A stretch of 45,115 bases of DNA from JACVRN01 sp035276685 (GCA_035276685.1 DATELK010000002.1:1-45115); one strand, 5' to 3'. Shown: positions 16,662-25,731, counted from the first letter of the stretch. Notes: generated by a model from the sequence alone, not told the origin. Numbers and translations are program-made.

Positions 16662-17240
16662 TTGCAAACCGAAGAGGTCATGGAGAGATTCAGGCGCACG
16701 GGCGCGCTTCTTGAGGGGCACTTCATCCTGACGAGCGGCCTGCACAGCACCCTCTATCTTCAATGCGCGCTCCTCCTTCAGCACCCGGCCGAAGCCATAG
16801 CCTTCGGTCAGGCCCTCGCAGACCACTACCGCAGCCAGAGGGTCGAGACGGTGGCCGCGCCCGCCATAGGCGGCATTGTCATAGGCTACGAGGTGGCGCG
16901 CTCGCTGGGCGCTCGCTTCATCTGGACGGAGCGCGAAGAAGGCCGCATGACTTTAAGGCGCGGCTTCACGGTTCGCCCTGGCGAGAGCGTGATTGTCATA
17001 GAGGATGTCGTCACAACCGGCGGCTCTACGCGTGAGACCGTAGAGGCTTTGCGCGCGGCGGGCGCTCGCGTCCTCGGAGCAGCTTCTATCATTGACCGCT
17101 CGTCGGGCCGCGCCGATGTAGGCGTCCCGCGTTTCGCCCTCGCCACGCTGGACGTTCCCTCCGTAGCCCCTTCTGCCTGCGACCTCTGCGCTCAGGGCAT
17201 ACAGGCCGTCAAGCCCGGCAGCAGAAAAGAAGAGAAGTGA
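16662..17240 (+). CDS. pyrE: Orotate phosphoribosyltransferase
   Basis: Converts orotate and PRPP to OMP in UMP synthesis. The sequence has the N-terminal pattern FRRTGALLEGHFILTSGLHS, the substrate part APAIGGIVIGYEVA, and the PRPP loop VIVIEDVVTTGGST. Starts are ambiguous. TTG at 16662 (LQTEEVMERF) gives about 192 residues and aligns best with family N-termini. TTG at 16620 (overlapping the previous stop) and ATG at 16680 remain possible. No other pyr gene is nearby. The gene sits in a run with truA and uppS. Confidence 0.93.
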   Translation: MQTEEVMERFRRTGALLEGHFILTSGLHSTLYLQCALLLQHPAEAIAFGQALADHYRSQRVETVAAPAIGGIVIGYEVARSLGARFIWTEREEGRMTLRRGFTVRPGESVIVIEDVVTTGGSTRETVEALRAAGARVLGAASIIDRSSGRADVGVPRFALATLDVPSVAPSACDLCAQGIQAVKPGSRKEEK

Positions 17241-17283
17241 TGAGTACTGAGAGAAGAACTGCTTTTACTCAGTGCTGTCTTTT

Positions 17284-18033
17284 ATGAATTTCAAGCTGAC
17301 TCTTCAATACGACGGGACGGATTTTCACGGCTGGCAGATGCAGAGCGAAGGGCGCACCGTGCAGGGAGAGCTAGTGCGCGTCCTCTCTATGATTGAGGGG
17401 AGAGCGGTCGCGGTTCACGGCTCGGGTCGCACGGACGCGGGCGTGCATGCGGAGGGACAGGTGGCAAGCTGCCGTCTTGAGCGCGAGTTCGAGCCGGAAA
17501 AATGGCGCGTCGCGATTAACGGAAACCTTGAGCGCGACGTGCGTGTGATAAAGGTTGAAGCGGTCGAGGACGATTTTCATGCTCGCTATTCGGCGCGGGG
17601 CAAGACCTACGTTTACCGCACCTTCAACGAGCCGGTCACATCTCCCTTCTGGCATCGCTACGCGCTCGCGGAAGCGCGCACGCTTGACCTCACTCTCATG
17701 CAGGAGGCCGCGCGCCTCTTCATAGGCGAGCATGACTGGACGGCCTTTGCCGTTCAGGCGGAGGCGGAATCGCTAGTGCGTCGCGTGACGGAGCTGGAGG
17801 TTGTGTCGCGTTGGGACGAGCGCGGGCAGGGACGATTGATTGAGATACGCGCGTCTGCCAACGGCTTCCTGCGCTACATGGTGCGCTCCATTGCGGGCTG
17901 TCTGCTGGCCGTGGGCCGTGGCGAGATGTCTTTGGAAGAGGTCGAGCGCGCCATACGCTCAGGCCGTAGAAGCTCCGCCTACTCCACCGCGCCCGCTCAC
18001 GGGCTGACGCTTCTCAGAGTCCACTATGATTGA
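17284..18033 (+). CDS. truA: tRNA pseudouridine(38-40) synthase TruA
   Basis: Isomerises uridines 38-40 in the tRNA anticodon arm. The 249-residue protein starts MNFKLTLQYDGTDFHGWQ. It carries the catalytic Asp in GSGRTDAGVHAEGQVA, and the C-terminal FLRYMVRSIAGCLLAVGRGE is typical of the family. The ATG at 17284 is preferred over an in-frame GTG at 17272. Neither has a good ribosome-binding site. It is 43 bp downstream of pyrE. Confidence 0.95.
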   Translation: MNFKLTLQYDGTDFHGWQMQSEGRTVQGELVRVLSMIEGRAVAVHGSGRTDAGVHAEGQVASCRLEREFEPEKWRVAINGNLERDVRVIKVEAVEDDFHARYSARGKTYVYRTFNEPVTSPFWHRYALAEARTLDLTLMQEAARLFIGEHDWTAFAVQAEAESLVRRVTELEVVSRWDERGQGRLIEIRASANGFLRYMVRSIAGCLLAVGRGEMSLEEVERAIRSGRRSSAYSTAPAHGLTLLRVHYD

Positions 18034-18121
18034 CACGAGCCATTCTTAGAGTCGAGAATGTGAACCGGCTTTGAAGGCTCTATCTTAAAATCTTATTCAG
18101 AGAAGGAGAACGCTAAAGGGA

Positions 18122-18913
18122 ATGCTCGCGGATTTCGCAGAGGTCGTGCAGAAGGGGACGCGCGATGAGATGCTGCTGGCGAGCATTGACTGGGAGCGCC
18201 TGCCGCGCCACGTCGCCGTCATCATGGACGGCAACGGCCGCTGGGCAGCGGGTCGCGGCCAGCCGCGCATCGCAGGCCACCGCGCAGGCGTGGAAGCCGT
18301 GCGCGCCGCAGTCGACACGGGCGCGCGTCTGGGACTTGGAGCGCTCACGCTCTACGCCTTCTCGACCGAGAACTGGAAACGCCCGCGCCTCGAAGTTGAC
18401 GCCCTGATGCGTATGCTTCGCCGCTACCTGAGGATTGAGCTTGATGAGATTGACCGGCAGAACATACGCTTTCAAGCCATAGGACGCATAGAAGGCCTGA
18501 ACCAGAACGTGCAGCGAGAGATTGCACGCGCACGAGAGCGCACGTCACAAAACACAGGCATGACTCTGAGCGTCGCGCTGAATTACGGAGGCCGCGCGGA
18601 GATTCTGGACGCCACGCGCCGCGCCGTGCGCCGCCTCATGGAAGAAGGCGAAAGCCCCGAAGCTCTCACGGAAGAGAGAATCGAGCGAGAGCTTTACACC
18701 TCTGGCTTGCCGGAGCTTGACCTGCTGGTTCGCACGAGCGGCGAGATGCGCATCTCGAATTTTCTACTCTGGCAGGCGGCCTACAGCGAAATCTACGTCA
18801 CGGAAACGCTCTGGCCCGATTTCCGCCGCGTGCATCTGCTGGAAGCCATAGTCGACTTCCAGCGCCGCGACCGCCGCTTCGGCGGCCTCCAACTTGTAGC
18901 CAACGCGAAATAG
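18122..18913 (+). CDS. uppS: Isoprenyl transferase (undecaprenyl diphosphate synthase)
   Basis: Cis-prenyltransferase that builds the C55 lipid carrier for cell-wall synthesis. The 263-residue protein has the diphosphate-binding Asp in VIMDGNGRWA, then LTLYAFSTENW, and the C-terminal signature DLLVRTSGEMRISNFLLWQ. The ATG is preceded by GGAGA and AAAGGGA. Across bacteria uppS is commonly followed by cdsA, dxr and rseP. Here the lipoprotein and Uma2 genes separate uppS from cdsA, while the rest of the order is kept. Confidence 0.96.
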   Translation: MLADFAEVVQKGTRDEMLLASIDWERLPRHVAVIMDGNGRWAAGRGQPRIAGHRAGVEAVRAAVDTGARLGLGALTLYAFSTENWKRPRLEVDALMRMLRRYLRIELDEIDRQNIRFQAIGRIEGLNQNVQREIARARERTSQNTGMTLSVALNYGGRAEILDATRRAVRRLMEEGESPEALTEERIERELYTSGLPELDLLVRTSGEMRISNFLLWQAAYSEIYVTETLWPDFRRVHLLEAIVDFQRRDRRFGGLQLVANAK

Positions 18914-19005
18914 CATTAGAATTTTGCGCGTCAGAATTTCTGAAGAGAGAGCCTTTAGCACCTCAATTGACCGGCTCTCTTAAATTCACCTAAAAAGGAT
19001 TACGT

Positions 19006-19683
19006 ATGAAGCTGCACATCTTTTTCACCGTAGCCTTAATCCTTCTGGCCTGCTCACACCAGGCTGCTCCGGCTCAGGAGGGCCGCACGAGCCGTTGTCC
19101 TGTAATCAACGTCGCTGCTCCCGAGCTGAATTCAACAGGTCGCACGCTAATCTACAGGGCGAACATTCAAGGCGGTGACTCATCAGTAACTCCAACTTTT
19201 AACTGGACAGTTTCGGTAGGGAAGATCACCGGTGGCCAAGGCACAGCCGAAGTATCAGTTGACGCTGAGGGAAGCAACTCACTTACCGTCACAGTCGAGG
19301 TGATTGGTTATTCCGCTTCCTGTCCTAATAAAGCATCCTATGGCTGGGTTGTTGATAGGCCCGCGCCTCGTAAATATGATGAATATGGCAATCTGAAGTT
19401 CAACGAAGAGAGGCTGCGCTTAGACCAGTTTGCGACTGAGTTACGGAAGGAACCGGGCGCAAAAGGCTATATACTTGTCTACGACCGGACGGATATTCTT
19501 CGGTCTCAGGCATACGAGCGTGGGGAGAAGGCCAGAAACTACTTGGTCAAAGAGTATGGCTTTCAGGAAGCGCAGGTAGTATTAGTGAATGGCGGCTATA
19601 GAGAGAAGCGCTCGGTCGAGTTATTCATCACCCCCGCCGGGGCAATGCCGCCTACTCATGCGCCTGCTGTCTCTTCTAAATAA
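19006..19683 (+). CDS. Putative lipoprotein with PKD-like and C-terminal GGYRE module
   Basis: Unrecognised 225-residue envelope protein. The N-terminus has a lipobox-like LLAC (Cys16), or signal-peptidase-I cleavage after APA. A PKD/Ig-like part (about 34-105) has TFNWTVSVGKITGGQG. A C-terminal module (about 136-217) runs LDQFATELRKEPGAKGYI, then a KARNYLVKEYG helix, NGGYREKRSVELFI and PAGAMPP. The same module occurs three times in the 39701-41017 protein. The layout of helix-strand-helix-strand with a final proline run recalls OmpA-C-like folds, but the peptidoglycan-binding residues are not evident. AAGGA lies 7 bp before the ATG. Function unknown. Confidence 0.8.
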   Translation: MKLHIFFTVALILLACSHQAAPAQEGRTSRCPVINVAAPELNSTGRTLIYRANIQGGDSSVTPTFNWTVSVGKITGGQGTAEVSVDAEGSNSLTVTVEVIGYSASCPNKASYGWVVDRPAPRKYDEYGNLKFNEERLRLDQFATELRKEPGAKGYILVYDRTDILRSQAYERGEKARNYLVKEYGFQEAQVVLVNGGYREKRSVELFITPAGAMPPTHAPAVSSK

Positions 19684-19716
19684 GCAGGGCGCGACAATAG
19701 AGAAAGTAAGGGGAAC

Positions 19717-19762
19717 CAAAACCTGGACGCGGTGCTACTGTCTGGCACCGCTCCGGGTTTTG
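19717..19762. terminator. Long imperfect hairpin, possible terminator
   Basis: CAAAACCTGGACGCGGTGC (19717-19735) pairs with GCACCGCTCCGGGTTTTG (19745-19762), with one bulge and one G-U pair. It lies 34 bp after the lipoprotein stop. No long T run follows (TCCTTTAT), so it is weak as an intrinsic terminator. The rest of the 207-bp gap before the Uma2 gene holds nothing that I can identify. Confidence 0.5.
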
Positions 19763-19890
19763 TCCTTTATGGAGAGATAAATCAAACACATCTCTGGACG
19801 CCGGAGTGCTAAAGTTCTAACATGGTCGAGAGAACAGAGCACGGAGAAGATGGCCACGCAGGCCAACGCTAAATAGGCCCGGAAAAGCAA

Positions 19891-20457
19891 ATGGACACTG
19901 CTATTCAAAACAAGGTCTGGACGGACGAGGAGTTGCTGTCGCTCCCAGACGACAGCAAAAAGTGCGAGATTATAAGAGGAGAGCTCGTCGTGAGTCCTGC
20001 CGGCATCGAGCATGAAGAGATTGGTGTGCGTTTGATAATTGCGCTGGGCACTTATGTACGCAAACACAAGCTGGGAATTGTTTGCGGCTCAAGCGCGGGC
20101 TACTGGATGAAGGGCAGGACGACTTTTCTTTCGCCTGATGTCTCCTTCATAGCAAAGGAGCGCTTGCAGGGCGCAAAGCGAGCGCCGAAGAAATTCTTTA
20201 ACGGCGCGCCGGATTTAACCGTGGAGGTTCTTTCTCCGAGCGACACTATAGACAGGCTGCACGAAAAGATTGTCGAGTATTTCGACAACGGCGCAAAATT
20301 AATCTGGGTCTTGAATCCTGAAGACCAGACTGTTCTCGTCTATCACACGCCGCAACCGGACAAGCTCCTGCGCGCAGACGACCTGCTTGACGGAGAAGAT
20401 GTCGTTCCGGGATTTTCCATGCCGGTGTCGGAGCTGTTCACAGAGCTCGATTTTTAG
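19891..20457 (+). CDS. Uma2-family (DUF820) putative PD-(D/E)XK nuclease
   Basis: 188-residue protein of the Uma2 family, which has a restriction-endonuclease fold. The typical N-terminal block is CEIIRGELVVSPAGIEHEEI. The nuclease core has SPDVSFI and PDLTVEVLSPSD, then a Lys-containing helix (LHEKIVEYFDNGAKLIWVL). The family end VVPGFSMPVSELF is present. Biological roles are not established; the genes occur in many copies in Acidobacteria and cyanobacteria. With the lipoprotein it separates uppS from cdsA, which suggests a later insertion. Confidence 0.9.
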   Translation: MDTAIQNKVWTDEELLSLPDDSKKCEIIRGELVVSPAGIEHEEIGVRLIIALGTYVRKHKLGIVCGSSAGYWMKGRTTFLSPDVSFIAKERLQGAKRAPKKFFNGAPDLTVEVLSPSDTIDRLHEKIVEYFDNGAKLIWVLNPEDQTVLVYHTPQPDKLLRADDLLDGEDVVPGFSMPVSELFTELDF

Positions 20458-20478
20458 GCGGGGAAATCAAAAGCTTAA

Positions 20479-21297
20479 ATGAAACGTGTCATCACCGCAC
20501 TCGTAGCCCTTCCGCTTCTCATCGCATCCATTCTGGTTCCGTGGCTGTGGCCGCTGTTTGTGGCGCTGGCGCTTTTTGCTATGACGGCGGGGCTCTACGA
20601 GTTCTGGTGGCTGGCGCGCAAGCGCGAGATGAAGCCGGACGTGGTCGTGGGCTTTGCGGCTGCCGCCGCGCTCTTCATCACCTTCTACTTCAACGAGCTG
20701 GCGTGGATTATTCTCATACTGATTCTCTTTACTATGGCCGCGCTGGCCGCGAGCATGCTGAGGGGCGCGCCCTTCGATAAGATGATTGCGTCCGTGGGCG
20801 CGACCCTGTGCGGCGTGCTTTACGTGGTGCTGCTAGGGGGCCATCTGGTGGCGCTGCGCGTCGTGACTGACCCCTTCGTACAGCCGCACGCCTCAGACCT
20901 GCTGGCCTTCTTCTTTCTGGTCATCATGGGCTCGGACACGGGCGCGTACTACACTGGCCGCACCTTCGGGCGTCGCAAGCTCGCGCCGAGCATCAGCCCC
21001 GGAAAGACATGGGAAGGAGCCGTTGGCGGGATGCTGGCGAGTCTTTTGATGGCCGTGGTGGCTCACTACTGGTTCTTCCCTGAATTGAGCCTGAAGGCGG
21101 CGCTTCCGCTCGCGGCCGCGATGAATATCTTGGGCGTGATTGGGGATTTGACAGAGAGCGCTTTGAAGAGAGGCGCGGGCGCTAAAGACGCGGCGCAGAT
21201 TCTTCCCGGCCACGGCGGGCTGCTCGACAGGCTGGACAGCTTGCTCTTCAACGCGCCCGTCATCTACTATTTCGGCCTGTTCTACTTCAGACCATGA
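20479..21297 (+). CDS. cdsA: Phosphatidate cytidylyltransferase
   Basis: Makes CDP-diacylglycerol from phosphatidate and CTP in the inner membrane. The 272-residue protein has about seven hydrophobic segments, the motif SPGKTWEGAVGG, and the C-terminal signature ESALKRGAGAKD followed by LPGHGGLLDRLDS. The start follows the Uma2 stop by 21 bp. Its stop overlaps the start of the Coa1-like gene (ATGA), so translation is probably coupled. Confidence 0.95.
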   Translation: MKRVITALVALPLLIASILVPWLWPLFVALALFAMTAGLYEFWWLARKREMKPDVVVGFAAAAALFITFYFNELAWIILILILFTMAALAASMLRGAPFDKMIASVGATLCGVLYVVLLGGHLVALRVVTDPFVQPHASDLLAFFFLVIMGSDTGAYYTGRTFGRRKLAPSISPGKTWEGAVGGMLASLLMAVVAHYWFFPELSLKAALPLAAAMNILGVIGDLTESALKRGAGAKDAAQILPGHGGLLDRLDSLLFNAPVIYYFGLFYFRP

Positions 21298-21701
21298 CTA
21301 CGAAAAGGCTTGTCATCATCATCGTCGGCATCATCGGGGGGCTTGCCCTGCTGGTGGCGCTTTTCGCGGCCGCGATAGTCGGGATAGCCTTCTACAGTAT
21401 AGGCAACAGCGAGGCGGCTTCGACGGCCAAAGCGTTTCTGAAGCAGAACGAGAAGCTCAGGGAAGACGTAGGCGAGGTGCGGGAGTTCGGCAGCTTTGTC
21501 ACGGGCAGCATCAACACCCAGGGCTCCGACGGCACGGCGACTCTCTATCTTAAAGTCATAGGCTCGCGCCGCACCGTGAAGGCGACCGTGGACATGGTCT
21601 TTACAGAGCGCGGCCAGTGGCGCGTGACCGGGGCGTCTTACGTGAACGAGGCCGGGCAGACCGTCTATCTTCTGGACAGGTACAACAATTCGCCGCCTTA
21701 G
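21294..21701 (+). CDS. Coa1-like small membrane protein
   Basis: 135-residue protein with one N-terminal membrane helix (about 6-32), then a small domain with VREFGSFVTGSINTQGSDG, TATLYLKVIGS and the Trp-containing strand GQWRVTGASY. The pattern matches the Coa1 (cytochrome oxidase assembly factor-like) family. In bacteria this family is widespread and its role is uncertain; no oxidase gene is near. It is coupled to cdsA by a 4-bp overlap and lies 11 bp before dxr, inside the envelope/isoprenoid operon. Confidence 0.75.
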   Translation: MTTKRLVIIIVGIIGGLALLVALFAAAIVGIAFYSIGNSEAASTAKAFLKQNEKLREDVGEVREFGSFVTGSINTQGSDGTATLYLKVIGSRRTVKATVDMVFTERGQWRVTGASYVNEAGQTVYLLDRYNNSPP

Positions 21702-21712
21702 AGTAGGAGAGC

Positions 21713-22900
21713 ATGAAGGTTAAAGGCATAAGCATTCTGGGCTCAACGGGCTCAATCGGCTGCAACACGCTGCGCGTGGTCGAGTCCCTGAGCGAGCAGT
21801 TCCGCGTAGTGGCGCTCGGCGCGGGCCGCAACGTCGAGAAGCTCTCCGAACAGGTCGCGCGTCACCTGCCGGAGCTTGTATCGGTCGAGACGGAAGAGCA
21901 CGCGACAAGGCTTCGCGCGGCGCTCTTTGAGAGAGACGTTGACCTGCCGCGCATAGTCGTGGGCACGGAAGGCTTGGTCGAGGTTGCCACGCACGCCGAG
22001 GCGGACTGCGTAGTCTCTGCCACTGTCGGCGCGGTCGGCTTCGTCCCGACCCTGCGCGCCCTAGAATCGGGAAAGCGCGTCGCTCTGGCCAACAAGGAGA
22101 CGCTTGTCATGGCGGGCGAGCTGATGACGAAGGCCGCTAAGGCTTCGGGCGCGGAGCTGCTGCCCGTGGACTCCGAGCACAATGCGCTTCATCAATGCCT
22201 GCGCGGAGAGAAGCGCAGCGAGGTGCGCCGCCTCGTGCTGACGGCTTCGGGCGGCCCCTTCCGCACGCGCAGGCGCGAAGAGATGGAAGCGGCGACCGTG
22301 GCCGAGGCCATGCGCCACCCTACCTGGAACATGGGAGCGAAGATAACGATTGATTCCGCCACCCTTATGAACAAGGGGCTTGAGGTGATAGAGGCGCGCT
22401 GGCTCTTCGGGTTTGAGGCGGACGAAATCAGCATAGTGGTTCACCCGGAGTCCGTGGTGCATTCCATGATTGAGCTTGTTGACGGCTCAATCATAGCCCA
22501 GCTGGGAGTCACGGACATGCGCCACGCCATACAGTACGCTTTGACTTACCCCGAAAGGCACACGTCGGAATTGCCGCCGCTTGACCTGACCAAGCTTCAG
22601 GCGCTCCACTTTGAAGAGCCGGACGTGGAGCGCTTTCCGGCAATCTCTCTGGCCTATAGAGCGCTCCGAACGGGAGGCACCTTGCCAGCCGCCATGAACG
22701 CCGCCAACGAAATGGCCGTCGAGGCTTTCATAAACGGCCACATCTCCTTCAACGACATTCCGCGCGTCATAGAGGCCGTGATGGACGAGCATGAAGTGGA
22801 AGCTGTCACTGACCTCGGCGTGGTGCTGAGGACGGACTCGGCGGCACGCTCGCAGGCTCTCAGGGTCATGGAGAGACTGGGCGCGCTTCACGCCAGGTGA
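21713..22900 (+). CDS. dxr: 1-deoxy-D-xylulose 5-phosphate reductoisomerase
   Basis: Second step of the MEP isoprenoid pathway, making 2-C-methylerythritol 4-phosphate with NADPH. The 395-residue protein has the nucleotide-binding start ISILGSTGSIGCNTL. Metal and substrate residues lie in LLPVDSEHNALHQ, the flexible loop in MRHPTWNMGAKITIDSATL, and VHPESVVHSM follows. The ATG has GGAG upstream. It forms one run with cdsA and rseP, and ispG of the same pathway lies 1.7 kb downstream. Confidence 0.97.
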   Translation: MKVKGISILGSTGSIGCNTLRVVESLSEQFRVVALGAGRNVEKLSEQVARHLPELVSVETEEHATRLRAALFERDVDLPRIVVGTEGLVEVATHAEADCVVSATVGAVGFVPTLRALESGKRVALANKETLVMAGELMTKAAKASGAELLPVDSEHNALHQCLRGEKRSEVRRLVLTASGGPFRTRRREEMEAATVAEAMRHPTWNMGAKITIDSATLMNKGLEVIEARWLFGFEADEISIVVHPESVVHSMIELVDGSIIAQLGVTDMRHAIQYALTYPERHTSELPPLDLTKLQALHFEEPDVERFPAISLAYRALRTGGTLPAAMNAANEMAVEAFINGHISFNDIPRVIEAVMDEHEVEAVTDLGVVLRTDSAARSQALRVMERLGALHAR

Positions 22901-23049
22901 GCGTCGAAATCCCTCCTTCTGCCCTTTACCTTAGCTGCTTTGCCGCTTAAACTCTCAGTTTATATGCAACCCGTGCTTGTGCGCTCGATTCTAAACCCGT
23001 TGTCGGGTGGGGTTTTGCATGGACTCAAACGGACGAGAGAATTTCTGAC

Positions 23050-24471
23050 ATGACTTATATTATCGGTGGTCTGGCTTTTATCTTTATTCTGGGCGCGGCC
23101 GTGGTGATACACGAGTTCGGCCATTTCGCCGTCGCCAAGCTCCTGAAGATTCGCGTAGAGACCTTCTCCGTGGGCTTCGGCCCGCGCCTTTTCGGGCGCA
23201 AGTGGGGCCACACGGACTATAGAGTGTCGGCCATTCCGCTCGGCGGCTACGTCAAGCTGGGCGGCGACGAATCCAACGCGCCGATTGAAGGCGCTGGCGA
23301 CTCAGACATCCCGCCCGAAGAGCAATTCAACCTGCGGCCCAAGTGGCAGCGCATAGCCGTGGCGGTCGCGGGGCCTGTCATGAACATTTTGACGGCGCTG
23401 GCAATCCCGCTCGGCGCGGCCATGCTCTTCGGCATTCCCATCACGCCGACTTCCCCTGTAGTCGCGCGCATAGCTCCCGGCAGCGCCGCCGAAGCCGCGG
23501 GGCTTCAGCCGGGCGACCGCATAGTCTCTTTCAACGGCGTAGAGAATCCTACTTGGGACAGGATACGCGGCGACGCGCTGGTGGTGCCCGACCAGCCGCA
23601 GCCGATTCCCATGGCGATAGAGCGAAGTGGAGCGCGCCAGCAGCTGAGCATCGTCCCGAAGGTTCGCAAAGAGGGAACCGAGACGGTCGGAGACTTAGGC
23701 TTTCTGCCTGACTACGGCGTGGTGCCTGTCATCATAGACCGCGTGCAGCAGGGCGCTGCGGCAGACCGCGCGCAGGTCAAGCCCGGCGATAGGCTCCTTG
23801 CCATAGACGGCGAGCAGATTCGCAACAGCGAGCAGGCCACTCAGTACATACGCGAGTTCAAGGGCGAGCAGCTTCGCCTGACGGTCGAGCGCGAAGGACA
23901 GCAGGTGGAGATTGCTTCGGGCGTTGACCGCGAGCGCGACGATAAAGGAAACGAGAGAGTCAGGCTCGGCGTGGGACTCATTGACGACCCGCCGCGCCAG
24001 CGCGTAGGCCCGGTCACGGCTACGAACTACGCCGTCAGCTTCAACCTGGAAATCCTGCGACTGACGGGCCGCGCCCTCTCGCAGTTCTTCACGGGTCAGC
24101 GCTCTGCGCGCAACACCATCTCGGGCCCGATTGGAATCGCTCGCGCGGCTTCGACCTCCGCGAACGAGCTTGGCTGGGGCGGCGTCTTCGGCATGCTCGG
24201 CTTCCTTTCCTTGAGCCTCGGCGTCTTCAACCTGCTGCCGATTCCTGTGCTGGACGGCGGCGCAATCTTTATACTGCTCTTGGAGGCGGTGCTGGGCGTC
24301 GTGGGCATAAGGCTTTCGATGGCGATACGCGAGCGCATACAGCAGGTGGGCTTCGTGATGCTGCTGCTGCTGATGGTCTTCGTCATCTCGAACGACCTGA
24401 TAAAGGAAGCGTCCATCTGGCGCGGCGGCTCTAATAAGCCCGCGCAGCAAGCGCCCGCGCCGCAGAAGTAA
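23050..24471 (+). CDS. rseP: Site-2 metalloprotease RseP
   Basis: Intramembrane zinc protease that cleaves anti-sigma factors and signal-peptide remnants. The 473-residue protein has the zinc motif HEFGH in the first helix (VVIHEFGHFAVAKLLKI). Two PDZ domains follow (around GSAAEAAGLQPGDRI and AADRAQVKPGDRLLAI), then the second active-site segment NLLPIPVLDGG near the C-terminus. The two-PDZ layout is the RseP form. The 149-bp gap from dxr contains a small hairpin with stem ACCCG/CGGGT (about 22998-23011), too weak to call. Confidence 0.95.
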   Translation: MTYIIGGLAFIFILGAAVVIHEFGHFAVAKLLKIRVETFSVGFGPRLFGRKWGHTDYRVSAIPLGGYVKLGGDESNAPIEGAGDSDIPPEEQFNLRPKWQRIAVAVAGPVMNILTALAIPLGAAMLFGIPITPTSPVVARIAPGSAAEAAGLQPGDRIVSFNGVENPTWDRIRGDALVVPDQPQPIPMAIERSGARQQLSIVPKVRKEGTETVGDLGFLPDYGVVPVIIDRVQQGAAADRAQVKPGDRLLAIDGEQIRNSEQATQYIREFKGEQLRLTVEREGQQVEIASGVDRERDDKGNERVRLGVGLIDDPPRQRVGPVTATNYAVSFNLEILRLTGRALSQFFTGQRSARNTISGPIGIARAASTSANELGWGGVFGMLGFLSLSLGVFNLLPIPVLDGGAIFILLLEAVLGVVGIRLSMAIRERIQQVGFVMLLLLMVFVISNDLIKEASIWRGGSNKPAQQAPAPQK

Positions 24472-24482
24472 AAGACTATGGA

Positions 24483-24566
24483 ATTAACAGGGATGGACAG
24501 GATGCACAGGATAAGAAAGAAACTATTTATTCTTTATCCTGCTTATCCTGTCCATCCTGTTAAATT
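24483..24566. repeat. R1 inverted repeat, copy f
   Basis: Arms about 24483-24514 and 24532-24566, lying 11 bp after the rseP stop and 25 bp before the ispG start. If it terminates transcription, ispG would need its own promoter. Confidence 0.95.
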
Positions 24567-24591
24567 CCTCTTCTAATTTGAGAAGCTACGA

Positions 24592-25710
24592 ATGATGCGA
24601 AAGTCTAAAGCGGTAAGAGTCAAAGACCTTGTGATTGGCGGCGGCGCGCCCGTGCGCGTGCAGTCCATGACGAAGACGGACACGGCCAACGTGGACGAAA
24701 CGGTCGCGCAGATTGAAGAGATGATGCGCGCGGGCTGCGAGATTGTCAGGGTCGCCGTGCCGGACAACGACGCGGCCATCGCGCTTAAAGAGATTCGCAA
24801 GCGTGTGCCGGATGTTCCGCTCGTCGCCGACATACACTTTCATTACAAGCTCGCCCTGATGGCGCTTGAGGCGGGCATTGATAAGCTCAGGCTTAATCCC
24901 GGCAACATAGGCTCGATTGACCGCGTGCGAGAGGTCGTGCGCGCAACTCAGGCGCAGAAGGTTCCGATTCGCATAGGCGTCAACGGCGGCTCGCTCGAAA
25001 AAGATTTGCTGAAGAAGTACGGCACGGCCACGCCGGAAGCCATGGTCGAGTCGGCTATGCGACACATACGCATCCTAGAAGACCTCGACTTCACGGACAT
25101 CATCATCTCGCTCAAGGCTTCGGACGTGCATCGCACGGTCGCTGCCTACCGCCTGCTCGCCGAAAAGGTTGATTACCCGCTTCACCTTGGCGTGACGGAG
25201 GCGGGCACGGCCTTTTCCGGCACGGTCAAATCCGCCATAGGCTTAGGCATACTGCTGCACGAAGGCATAGGCGACACGATTCGCGTCTCTCTGGCCGCAG
25301 AGCCGCAGGAAGAGGTGAGGGTCGGCTGGGAGATTCTGAAATCGCTTGAGCTTCGCAAGCGCGGCGTGACTGTAGTTGCATGCCCGACATGCGGCAGGCT
25401 CGACGTTGACGACTTCGTGGGCATCGTCACGGAGATTGAGCGACGCCTCGCTCACATAGAAGAGCCGCTTCATCTTTCAATCATGGGCTGCGCCGTCAAC
25501 GGCCCCGGCGAGGCGCATGACTCGCAACTGGGCATCACCTTCGGCCGCAACGTAGGCATGATTTACAAGAACGGCGTGCCCATGCGAAAGGTCGCGGGCG
25601 CGGACATCGTGGAAGCCTTCGTCCGCGAGACCGAGAAGCTCGTCTCGGAAGTCTCAAGCGCCAAAGACGAAGAAGAAAAGCCGCAGACAGAGCTTGTCTC
25701 AATCACCTGA
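24592..25710 (+). CDS. ispG: 4-hydroxy-3-methylbut-2-en-1-yl diphosphate synthase
   Basis: Iron-sulfur enzyme of the MEP pathway that reduces MEcPP to HMBPP. The 372-residue protein has the TIM-barrel part (VGGGAPVRVQSMTKT-like start, ADIHFHYKLAL, KLRLNPGNIG). The C-terminal 4Fe-4S part has CPTCGRLDVDDF and MGCAVNGPGEA. This is the short, two-domain bacterial form. There are two adjacent ATGs at 24592 and 24595. It is followed by a strong terminator. Confidence 0.96.
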   Translation: MMRKSKAVRVKDLVIGGGAPVRVQSMTKTDTANVDETVAQIEEMMRAGCEIVRVAVPDNDAAIALKEIRKRVPDVPLVADIHFHYKLALMALEAGIDKLRLNPGNIGSIDRVREVVRATQAQKVPIRIGVNGGSLEKDLLKKYGTATPEAMVESAMRHIRILEDLDFTDIIISLKASDVHRTVAAYRLLAEKVDYPLHLGVTEAGTAFSGTVKSAIGLGILLHEGIGDTIRVSLAAEPQEEVRVGWEILKSLELRKRGVTVVACPTCGRLDVDDFVGIVTEIERRLAHIEEPLHLSIMGCAVNGPGEAHDSQLGITFGRNVGMIYKNGVPMRKVAGADIVEAFVRETEKLVSEVSSAKDEEEKPQTELVSIT

Positions 25711-25731
25711 AAGAGAGAAGAGCTCTTATTC

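Noticed and set aside
22901..23049. tRNA or riboswitch in the dxr-rseP gap
   Set aside because: Only a short 5-bp hairpin is found; no cloverleaf or known aptamer motif can be formed.
23695..24450. 251-codon minus-strand open frame
   Set aside because: Antisense to rseP, whose PDZ and active-site motifs are intact; the minus-strand peptide is Arg/His/Gln-rich without motifs.
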